From positions 186,001-250,000 of the forward strand of contig JAGBNN010000002.1 of the NCBI GenBank assembly GCA_017634385.1: 64,000 nucleotides of DNA, written 5' to 3'. A program made the position numbers and the translations under genes. Under the pieces are notes generated by a model. That model did not search any database, was not told the DNA's origin, and saw nothing but the letters and a program-made list of their open reading frames with translations. Position 1 is the first letter of the stretch, and each line of letters starts with the position of its first letter. Source of the stretch: Bacilli bacterium. Its GTDB lineage: Bacteria; Bacillota_I; Bacilli_A; RF39; UBA660. This document shows, piece by piece, positions 51,970-58,991 of the stretch.

Positions 51970-52353
51970 CTAATTAAATGCAAGTTCTACATCCATATTT
52001 TGATCTTTAATTGCTATATATAAGAATATTATACCACTAATAAATATAAATGAAGATGCTATAAAAGATAAAGTTACTAATTGTTTTTTCTCTTTAGAAT
52101 CATTTTCTTTTAGATTTTTATAACTATCATATGAATCTTTTAAAAAATAATAATAAACTATTATCAATATCAAAAATATAAATATCATAATTTTTCTATA
52201 TTTGTCTTTTGACAATATATCATTATATATATAATATTTTCTTTCTAAAAAATTAGAATAAAAAGATAATACTATTATTCCTATATATATTATCCATATA
52301 ATTTCTTCATTTTTTAATTCTTTTAACTTTTCTTGTAAATTAAAATAACTCAT
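51970..52353 (-). CDS. Unknown membrane protein with start codon in a hairpin
   Basis: The 127-residue protein has about four membrane helices (IIWIIYIGIIVLSFYSNF, IMIFIFLILIIVYYYFL, LSFIASSFIFISGIIFLYIA and a weaker stretch) and acidic ends. I recognise no family. No ribosome binding site precedes the ATG at 52353. Its start codon lies in the 3' arm of a 9-bp hairpin (52347-52370), just behind the stop codon of the previous gene. Translation may depend on the upstream gene. Confidence 0.6.
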   Translation of the reverse strand: MSYFNLQEKLKELKNEEIIWIIYIGIIVLSFYSNFLERKYYIYNDILSKDKYRKIMIFIFLILIIVYYYFLKDSYDSYKNLKENDSKEKKQLVTLSFIASSFIFISGIIFLYIAIKDQNMDVELAFN

Positions 52354-52370
52354 ATTAGATTATATGAGTT
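52347..52370 (-). promoter_or_regulatory. Hairpin covering a start codon between two membrane-protein genes
   Basis: AACTCATAT and ATATGAGTT form a 9-bp stem with a 6-base loop. The ATG of the downstream gene lies in the second arm and the upstream gene's stop lies at the first. It may be a terminator, a start-blocking hairpin, or both. Confidence 0.5.
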
Positions 52371-52681
52371 TATTTTTTTATTATTTTATATAAAGATAAT
52401 AATAGTAATGAAATTAAAAATACTACTATTAAAGAAATTAATATACTTAATGAATGAAAACTTGTTTCTGTTATACTTGAAGCCATATTTTCATATGATG
52501 TTTCTGGAAATAATTCTAATATTTTAATACCAAAACCAATATGTTCTATGCAATCACCACCAGGTATTGTTTTACTTAATGGAAGTACTCCATATAAAAG
52601 TGCTCCTACTAAATTAATTACAAAGCCTATTACATTTACTACTACTGATATTAAAATAGAATTTGTTATATTTTTTTTCAT
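52370..52681 (-). CDS. Unknown small membrane protein
   Basis: The 103-residue protein has two membrane helices (ILISVVVNVIGFVINLVGALL and LSILISLIVVFLISLLLLSLY) separated by a segment with a cysteine (GGDCIEHIGFGIKILELFPE), then a short basic tail. It has the shape of a small bitopic or hairpin membrane protein. I recognise no family. AGGTGAAG precedes the start. It lies just downstream of ppdK's terminator and 16 bases before the next gene. Confidence 0.6.
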   Translation of the reverse strand: MKKNITNSILISVVVNVIGFVINLVGALLYGVLPLSKTIPGGDCIEHIGFGIKILELFPETSYENMASSITETSFHSLSILISLIVVFLISLLLLSLYKIIKK

Positions 52682-52709
52682 AATTCTTCACCTATTATCA
52701 TTATAACAT

Positions 52710-52736
52710 AAAAAAAGACTAATAATTAGTCTTTTT
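52710..52736 (-). terminator. Intrinsic terminator of ppdK
   Basis: AAAGACTA and TAGTCTTT form an 8-bp stem with an ATAAT loop, followed by a T run on the minus strand. Confidence 0.88.
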
Positions 52737-52737
52737 A

Positions 52738-55365
52738 TTATTGATTATCTTTAATTGCAGCTTGTGCGGCAGCTAAGCGAGCAATTGGTACTCTAAATGG
52801 TGAGCATGATACATAATCAAGTCCGATTTCATGACAGAATTCAACACTTGATGGATCTCCACCATGTTCTCCACAAATACCTATATGTAAATTAGGATTT
52901 ACTGGTTTTCCTAATTTGATAGCTGTTTCCATTAATTTACCAACACCTGTTTGATCAAGTTTAGCAAATGGATCATTTTCAAATATTTTAGCATCATAAT
53001 ATGCTCCTAAGAATTTACCAGCATCATCTCTTGAGAATCCAAATGTCATTTGAGTTAAGTCATTTGTACCAAAACAGAAGAAGTCTGCTTCTTTAGCAAT
53101 GGCATCTGCAGTTAATGCTGCTCTTGGTATTTCTATCATAGTACCTACTTCATATTCAAGTTCAATACCTGCATTTTTGATTTCTTCGTCAGCAGTAGCT
53201 ACTACTATATCTTTAACATATTTTAATTCTTTAACTTCACATACAAGTGGAATCATGATTTCTGGTTTTACATTCCAATCAGAATGTTTTTTCTTAGTAT
53301 TGATTGCTGCTCTTATAACAGCTCTTGTTTGCATTTTAGCAATTTCTGGATAAGTAACTGCTAAACGGCATCCTCTGTGTCCCATCATTGGATTGAATTC
53401 ATGAAGAGAATTAATAAGTGCTTTAATATCTTCTACTGATTTACCTTGTGCATCAGCAAGTTTTTTAATATCTGCTTCTTCTGTTGGAACAAATTCATGT
53501 AAAGGTGGATCTAAGTATCTAATAGTTACTGGACAACCTTCTAAAGCTTCATATAATTGTTCGAAGTCACTTTGTTGATAAGGTAAAATCTTATCAAGAG
53601 CTGCTTCTCTTTCTTCTACTGTATCAGCACAAATCATTTCTCTGAATGCAGCTATTCTATCTTCTTCAAAGAACATGTGTTCTGTACGACATAAACCAAT
53701 ACCTTCTGCTCCAAGTTCTCTTGCTTTTTTAGCATCAGCTGGAGTATCAGCATTTGTTCTTACTTTTAATTTTCTAAATTTGTCAGCCCATTGCATAACT
53801 CTTCCAAATTCACCAGCAATTGTAGCATCAACTGTTGGAATTTGTCCATCATATATATTACCTGTAGAACCATCAATTGAGATATAATCTCCTTCATGAT
53901 AAGTTTTACCTGCTAAAGTGAATTTTTTATTTTCTTCGTCCATGTTTATGTCTCCACAACCTGAAACACAACAAGTACCCATACCACGAGCTACTACTGC
54001 AGCGTGAGATGTCATACCACCACGAACTGTTAAGATACCTTGAGATGCTTTCATACCTGTAATATCTTCTGGAGAAGTTTCTAATCTTACAAGTACAACT
54101 TTTTCTCCTCTTTCAGCCCATTCAACTGCGTCATCTGCAGTGAATACTATTTTACCACATGCAGCACCTGGTGATGCTCCAAGTCCTTTTCCTGCTGGAG
54201 TATTTTCTTTTAGTGCTTTTGCATCGAATTGTGGATGTAAAAGTGTATCTAAGTTTCTTGGATCTATCATTGCAACTGCTTCTTCTTCAGTTCTCATTCC
54301 TTCATCAACTAAATCACAAGCTATTTTTAAAGCAGCTTTTGCAGTTCTTTTACCATTTCTTGTTTGAAGCATATAAAGTTTACCATGTTCAACAGTAAAT
54401 TCCATATCTTGCATATCTCTATAATGAGATTCAAGTGTTTTACAAACTTCTTTAAATTGAGCAAATGCTTCTGGGAATTTTTCTTCCATTTCAGTTATAT
54501 GCATTGGAGTTCTAACACCAGCAACAACGTCTTCACCTTGTGCATTAGTTAAGAATTCACCAAATAACCCTTTTTCACCAGTAGCTGGATCTCTTGTAAA
54601 TGCAACACCTGTTCCACAGTCATCACCCATGTTACCAAATGCCATTGATTGTACATTTACAGCAGTTCCCCATGAATAAGGAATATCATTATCTCTTCTG
54701 TATACATTAGCTCTTGGATTATCCCATGATCTAAATACAGCTTTAATAGCTCCCATTAATTGTTCTTTTGGATCATCTGGGAAATCAGTTCCTATTTTTG
54801 ATTTATATTCAGCCTTGAATTGTCCTGCTAATTCTTTTAAATCTTCAGCAGATAATTCAACGTCTTGTTTAACACCTTTTTTATCTTTCATTTCATCGAT
54901 TAATTGTTCGAAGTATTTTTTACCAACTTCCATAACAACATCTGAATACATTTGAATAAATCTTCTATAACAATCCCATGCCCATCTTGGATTATTAGAT
55001 TTTTCAGCTATAACGTTTACAACTTCTTCATTTAAACCTAAGTTAAGAATTGTATCCATCATACCAGGCATAGATGCTCTTGCACCTGATCTTACTGAAA
55101 CTAATAATGGATTTTCTTTATCACCAAATTTTTTACCAGTGATTTCTTCCATCTTTTCGATATACTCATTTATTTGTCCTTGGATTTCATCATTAATTTC
55201 TCTTCCATCTTCATAATATTGAGTACAAGCTTCAGTTGTAATTGTAAATCCTTGAGGTACTGGTAAACCAATGTTAGTCATTTCTGCAAGGTTTGCACCT
55301 TTACCACCAAGTAATTCACGCATATTTGCATTTCCTTCTGTAAATAAATATACGTACTTTTTCAT
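52738..55365 (-). CDS. ppdK: Pyruvate, phosphate dikinase
   Basis: The protein of about 875 residues interconverts PEP with pyruvate using ATP and phosphate. The N-terminal ATP-grasp domain opens GGKGANLAEMTNIGLPVPQG, the swinging phosphohistidine domain has GGMTSHAAVVARGMGTCCVSG with the catalytic His, and the PEP/pyruvate barrel ends in CGEHGGDPSSVEFC with its catalytic cysteine. The start at 55365 (MKKYVYLF) lies 9 or so bases after AAGGTGA; the frame opens 15 bases earlier. With pyk it offers a reversible glycolytic end step, common in energy-limited anaerobes. Confidence 0.97.
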   Translation of the reverse strand: MKKYVYLFTEGNANMRELLGGKGANLAEMTNIGLPVPQGFTITTEACTQYYEDGREINDEIQGQINEYIEKMEEITGKKFGDKENPLLVSVRSGARASMPGMMDTILNLGLNEEVVNVIAEKSNNPRWAWDCYRRFIQMYSDVVMEVGKKYFEQLIDEMKDKKGVKQDVELSAEDLKELAGQFKAEYKSKIGTDFPDDPKEQLMGAIKAVFRSWDNPRANVYRRDNDIPYSWGTAVNVQSMAFGNMGDDCGTGVAFTRDPATGEKGLFGEFLTNAQGEDVVAGVRTPMHITEMEEKFPEAFAQFKEVCKTLESHYRDMQDMEFTVEHGKLYMLQTRNGKRTAKAALKIACDLVDEGMRTEEEAVAMIDPRNLDTLLHPQFDAKALKENTPAGKGLGASPGAACGKIVFTADDAVEWAERGEKVVLVRLETSPEDITGMKASQGILTVRGGMTSHAAVVARGMGTCCVSGCGDINMDEENKKFTLAGKTYHEGDYISIDGSTGNIYDGQIPTVDATIAGEFGRVMQWADKFRKLKVRTNADTPADAKKARELGAEGIGLCRTEHMFFEEDRIAAFREMICADTVEEREAALDKILPYQQSDFEQLYEALEGCPVTIRYLDPPLHEFVPTEEADIKKLADAQGKSVEDIKALINSLHEFNPMMGHRGCRLAVTYPEIAKMQTRAVIRAAINTKKKHSDWNVKPEIMIPLVCEVKELKYVKDIVVATADEEIKNAGIELEYEVGTMIEIPRAALTADAIAKEADFFCFGTNDLTQMTFGFSRDDAGKFLGAYYDAKIFENDPFAKLDQTGVGKLMETAIKLGKPVNPNLHIGICGEHGGDPSSVEFCHEIGLDYVSCSPFRVPIARLAAAQAAIKDNQ

Positions 55366-55385
55366 TTCATCACCTTCCATGATTT

Positions 55386-55413
55386 ATTATAACAAAAAAA
55401 AAAGCGTATTCAA
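55386..55413 (-). promoter_or_regulatory. Promoter of ppdK
   Basis: TTGAAT and TATAAT are separated by 16 bases on the minus strand. The -35 box lies inside the loop of the terminator of the xer recombinase gene. Confidence 0.75.
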
Positions 55414-55433
55414 AGAGGAAAAACGCTTTTTTT
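55394..55433 (-). terminator. Intrinsic terminator of the Xer recombinase gene
   Basis: AAAAGCGT and ACGCTTTT form an 8-bp stem around a 15-base loop, followed by about ten T residues on the minus strand. Confidence 0.85.
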
Positions 55434-55438
55434 TACAC

Positions 55439-56329
55439 TTATTTTCGATTTCTTGGATGACATTTTATAAAAACTTCTCTTAAATGTTCATTACTTACAT
55501 GTGTGTATATTTCAGTAGATGATAATGATTCATGTCCAAGTAATTCTTGAACTGCAAGTAAATCACATCCATTATCAAGTAAATGAGTTGCAAATGTATG
55601 CCTAAACATGTGAGGAGTTATATTAAGTTTAATACTTGTTTGCTTTATAATATCATCTATTATTTGTTCAATTCTTCTTGTAGTTAATCTGTCTTGCTTA
55701 TCTCCTACTATTAGATATTCTGAATCTATACCAGACAGAAATTCTTTTCTTGCATTATTAATATATATATTCATTATTTCTTTGGCATATTCACCAAATA
55801 TTACTATTCTTTCTTTACTTCCTTTACCAAATATTAATATTGTATTATTTGAGAAATCTATATCTTTTATTTTTATATTAACAAGTTCTGATACACGAAC
55901 TCCACAACTATACAATATCTCAAGTATTACTCTTTGTCTTTGTCCTTCTTTTGTTTTAAGATTTGGTATATTAAATATTTCTTCTATATTATTATAATTT
56001 ATAAATTTTGGTATTCTTTTTTCTTTTTTGGGAGATGAAACTAATGTAAATGGATTACTTTCTACATATTCATTTATTACTAAATATTTATAAAATGTTC
56101 TAAGTGAACTTAATTTTCTTGATATGGATGACTTAGATAACTTTTTATCATTTAAAAAATTTAAATACAAGATGCATTTTTGATAATCGACATCGTTGTA
56201 TTTAAATTTATTATTTTCCAGAAATTCACTATATTCATAAATATCTTTAATATAATTTTTTATAGTATAATCTGAATAATTTTTTTGATATTTTAAATAT
56301 TCTTCGAACTTTAAAATTTTCTTATACAT
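55439..56329 (-). CDS. Tyrosine recombinase of the XerC/XerD family
   Basis: The 296-residue protein resolves chromosome dimers by recombining at dif sites. It has an N-terminal SAM-like core-binding domain (EEYLKYQKNYSDYTIKNYIK) and the catalytic domain with the arginine in SCGVRVSELVNI, HMFRHTFATHLLDNG, LLGHESLSSTEIYTH with the catalytic Tyr. No integrase-type accessory, att site or phage genes are near, so a housekeeping Xer is more likely than a mobile-element integrase. The start is 1 base from the previous gene's stop codon, so they are probably co-transcribed. Confidence 0.93.
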   Translation of the reverse strand: MYKKILKFEEYLKYQKNYSDYTIKNYIKDIYEYSEFLENNKFKYNDVDYQKCILYLNFLNDKKLSKSSISRKLSSLRTFYKYLVINEYVESNPFTLVSSPKKEKRIPKFINYNNIEEIFNIPNLKTKEGQRQRVILEILYSCGVRVSELVNIKIKDIDFSNNTILIFGKGSKERIVIFGEYAKEIMNIYINNARKEFLSGIDSEYLIVGDKQDRLTTRRIEQIIDDIIKQTSIKLNITPHMFRHTFATHLLDNGCDLLAVQELLGHESLSSTEIYTHVSNEHLREVFIKCHPRNRK

Positions 56330-56330
56330 A

Positions 56331-57449
56331 TTACCTTATTGTATATGGATCTTCGAAAGTTCCACTACCAGAATTATACAATGATAAATTGTCAATATAT
56401 ATAACTACATTTGAATTAAATGTTGATGATGCTCTTGTTAATGTAGCTACTCCATCATTAATATAAAATACTTGATAAGTATTATCACTAGTTGCTGTTA
56501 AAGTTCTATATGTAGTTATTTGTGATGATGAGAAATAATTATAATTCATACATGATTTATCAAATATTGTTTTACAATTAGGATCTAAACTTGCCCTAGC
56601 ATAATCACTTACTGTGATTAATGCTACTTTTTGTTCTGCTTCTACTTTTTGACATTCATTAGAGTCATTAATATCACCAAATTTACTTGATCTTTTTCCA
56701 ATACATATATCTTGAGCTACCATTTTTGAAAGTTCGTCATTAGAAAATGTTGCTTCTTCATCTTGACTTGTTGGAGGTAATAATAATTTATTTAAATAAT
56801 CTTTTATTCTACTTTTTGAATAATCATTTATTCCACAAGATTCATTCTTTTCAGTATTATATCTATTATCCCATAACAAATAATTATTTAATCTTTTGTA
56901 AGACATTAATCTTACTATACCATCTTCTGTTATATCAATTATTCTATATAGACGACTACCTATCCCTAAGAAATTATTAGGACTTTCACCCCTAAATACA
57001 TATTTACCATTCATTTGATATAAACCATCACCAGTTGTAACTATTTCTTGATTATTTTCTATATAATCAGCAATTGATAATGTTTCATAATAATTTCCGC
57101 ATTTTAAATATGGTACATACATATAATCTTCATTTCTATATAATATTTCAACATAACCAGTACATTTTACATTTTCATCTTCAATAGCAGATAATTCTTT
57201 CATATACTCAAAATTAACTAATGTATCTAAATTAACTTTAGATGTTTCTTCTTCATCCTTTGGAAGATATTTCTTATTTTTACCTACATATTTTTGAGTT
57301 GCTGCAACCATATTATTTTCCATTGTTGGATAATCAAGTGCTTTTGTATTTTTTTTACCTCCAAATATTAATGAAAAAATTATAATTGCAATTATTAATC
57401 CTCCTAAAAATAATAATATCTTTAACAGATTTTCCCTTATAAATTCCAT
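56331..57449 (-). CDS. Membrane-anchored surface protein with pilin-like module
   Basis: The protein of about 372 residues has one N-terminal membrane helix (LLKILLFLGGLIIAIIIFSLIF), a pilin-like Cys module (about 35-140: NLDTLVNFEYMKELSAIEDE, KCTGYVEI, YLKCGNYYET) that parallels the domain in the gene at 48609, and a C-terminal domain (about 150-372) with LGIGSRLYRIIDI, SYKRLNNYLLWD and ITVSDYARASLD, recalling DUF6273-like sequences. Cysteines suggest disulfides. The start at 57449 (MEFIRENL) follows AGGGATTG; the frame opens 36 bases earlier. Its function is unknown. Confidence 0.68.
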   Translation of the reverse strand: MEFIRENLLKILLFLGGLIIAIIIFSLIFGGKKNTKALDYPTMENNMVAATQKYVGKNKKYLPKDEEETSKVNLDTLVNFEYMKELSAIEDENVKCTGYVEILYRNEDYMYVPYLKCGNYYETLSIADYIENNQEIVTTGDGLYQMNGKYVFRGESPNNFLGIGSRLYRIIDITEDGIVRLMSYKRLNNYLLWDNRYNTEKNESCGINDYSKSRIKDYLNKLLLPPTSQDEEATFSNDELSKMVAQDICIGKRSSKFGDINDSNECQKVEAEQKVALITVSDYARASLDPNCKTIFDKSCMNYNYFSSSQITTYRTLTATSDNTYQVFYINDGVATLTRASSTFNSNVVIYIDNLSLYNSGSGTFEDPYTIR

Positions 57450-57491
57450 TTCAATCCCTACTTTCAAGATTATTATATCATACAAACAAAA

Positions 57492-57518
57492 TAAAAAAAA
57501 GCAATATTTTGCTTTTTT
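57492..57518 (-). terminator. Intrinsic terminator of nfeD-SPFH
   Basis: AAAAAGCAA and TTGCTTTTT form a 9-bp stem with a TATT loop and a T run on the minus strand. Confidence 0.88.
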
Positions 57519-58398
57519 AATCTTTCTTAATTATTTCAGAAGCTGCTGCTAATGTACTTGCTAAATTTTGCAATTCTGATGGAATTATTATTTTTGTTGC
57601 TTGACCATTTGCTGCTTTTTCGAAAGCTTCAAATGATTTTAATGTAAGAACTGTTTTATCAGCTTTAGATTCTTTTAATAATTTTATACCATCTGCTTCT
57701 GCTTGTCTTACTTTTAATATTGCTTCTGCTTCACCTTCAGCAAGTTTTATTTGAGTTTCTTTTTGAGCTTCTGCACGAAGAATAGCACTTTCTTTTTCAC
57801 CTTCAGCAATTAATATACTAGATTTCTTTTCACCTTCAGCTTGAAGAATTTTTTCTCTTCTTTCTCTTTCAGCTCTCATTTGTTTTTCCATTGCTTCTTG
57901 TATATCTCTTGGTGGGATTATATTTTTAACTTCTACACGATTTATTTTTATTCCCCAAGGATCAGTTGCTTCATCAAGTATAGTACACATTTTTGCATTT
58001 ATTAAATCTCTTGAAGTTAATGTTTCATCAAGTTCAAGATCACCGATAATATTTCTAAGTGTTGTTGCTGTTAAATTTTCAATTGCATTTATTGGATTTT
58101 CAACACCATAAGTATATAATTTTGGATCTGTTATTTGAAAATATACTACTGTATCAATTTGCATTGTAACATTATCTTTTGTTATAACTGGTTGTGGTGC
58201 GAAATCACGAACTTTTTCTTTTAAAGATACATTATTTGCAACTCTTTCTAAAAATGGTAATTTGAAATGAAGACCATTATTCCATGTTGCAGAATAACTA
58301 CCTAATCTTTCGATTACATAAGTTTTTGATTGTGGAACAATCTTTATATTTAGTATTATTATTAATAACAATACTATTATTAAAGCTATTATAAACAT
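57517..58398 (-). CDS. SPFH (stomatin/prohibitin) family protein
   Basis: The protein of about 293 residues has one membrane helix (FIIALIIVLLLIIILNIKIV) and an SPFH domain with SKTYVIERLGSYSATWNNGL, DNVTMQIDTVVYFQITDP and NPINAIENLTATTLRNIIGD, then a long alpha-helical coiled region rich in Ala, Glu and Lys (residues about 175-260). Such proteins scaffold membrane microdomains and associated proteases. The start at 58398 follows AAGAAGGAA; the frame opens 24 bases earlier. It follows nfeD by 1 base, the pair often seen together. Confidence 0.92.
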   Translation of the reverse strand: MFIIALIIVLLLIIILNIKIVPQSKTYVIERLGSYSATWNNGLHFKLPFLERVANNVSLKEKVRDFAPQPVITKDNVTMQIDTVVYFQITDPKLYTYGVENPINAIENLTATTLRNIIGDLELDETLTSRDLINAKMCTILDEATDPWGIKINRVEVKNIIPPRDIQEAMEKQMRAERERREKILQAEGEKKSSILIAEGEKESAILRAEAQKETQIKLAEGEAEAILKVRQAEADGIKLLKESKADKTVLTLKSFEAFEKAANGQATKIIIPSELQNLASTLAAASEIIKKD

Positions 58399-58399
58399 A

Positions 58400-58813
58400 T
58401 TAATTTTCCTTCTTTCTAACAATTAATTTAGCACCTTCTATTGAAAGTATTTCTACTTCAGTGCCTTCTTTTATCATCTTTTCACTACTTGCCATCCAAC
58501 TCTTACCATCTACTTTTACTCTTCCATTTTGATGTTTTGTAATCTTTTCAGTTACAAGTCCTGTTTGTCCGATTATTCTATCATAATTAGTTTTTTCTTT
58601 ATTTATTTTTAGATATTTTTCAAGTAATGGTTTAGTAAATATTAACGATAATGCAGTTGTAACAACAAATACTATTAATTGAATAATTATATTTTCAGTA
58701 AAATATGTGGTTATAAATGCACATAAGCTACCAAACGCAAACCATATAGTTACTAAGTTTAAACTCATTGCTTCTATTATTAAAAATACAAATATTAATG
58801 CAAACCAGATCAT
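58400..58813 (-). CDS. nfeD: NfeD family membrane protein
   Basis: The 137-residue protein has three membrane helices (MIWFALIFVFLIIEAMSL, WFAFGSLCAFITTYF, IIQLIVFVVTTALSLIF) and a C-terminal OB-fold domain ending in IIGQTGLVTEKITKHQNGRV, DGKSWMASSEKM and LIVRKKEN. NfeD proteins are partners of SPFH proteins, as here with the next gene. It is the short, protease-free form. AAAGGAGGTAG precedes the ATG. Confidence 0.93.
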   Translation of the reverse strand: MIWFALIFVFLIIEAMSLNLVTIWFAFGSLCAFITTYFTENIIIQLIVFVVTTALSLIFTKPLLEKYLKINKEKTNYDRIIGQTGLVTEKITKHQNGRVKVDGKSWMASSEKMIKEGTEVEILSIEGAKLIVRKKEN

Positions 58814-58862
58814 AGCTACCTCCTTTATGAAATATTCTATGATAAATTTTTAAAAAAATCAA

Positions 58863-58888
58863 TAAAAAAATAGACCGAAGTCTATTTA
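58863..58888 (-). terminator. Intrinsic terminator of the LRR/Ig-like surface gene, with UUCG loop
   Basis: AAATAGAC and GTCTATTT form an 8-bp stem with a C(UUCG)G tetraloop on the minus strand, followed by seven T residues. Confidence 0.9.
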
Positions 58889-58991
58889 TTTTGTACAATA
58901 TTTTCCAAATACTTGATAATGGTTATGTGATGTTGTTACTTTATAGTATAAAGATGTATATTTACTATTTATCTTACATGTTGCTTTCTTT
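58886..58991 (-). repeat. Near-identical C-terminal coding block, copy 1
   Basis: These 106 bases match 61645-61750 at 105 positions (difference at 58902). They encode the last 35 residues of both surface proteins. Confidence 0.93.

Noticed and set aside
55439..56329. The Xer recombinase as a phage or element integrase
   Set aside because: No att repeats, phage genes or composition shift are nearby and the protein has the length of a housekeeping Xer.
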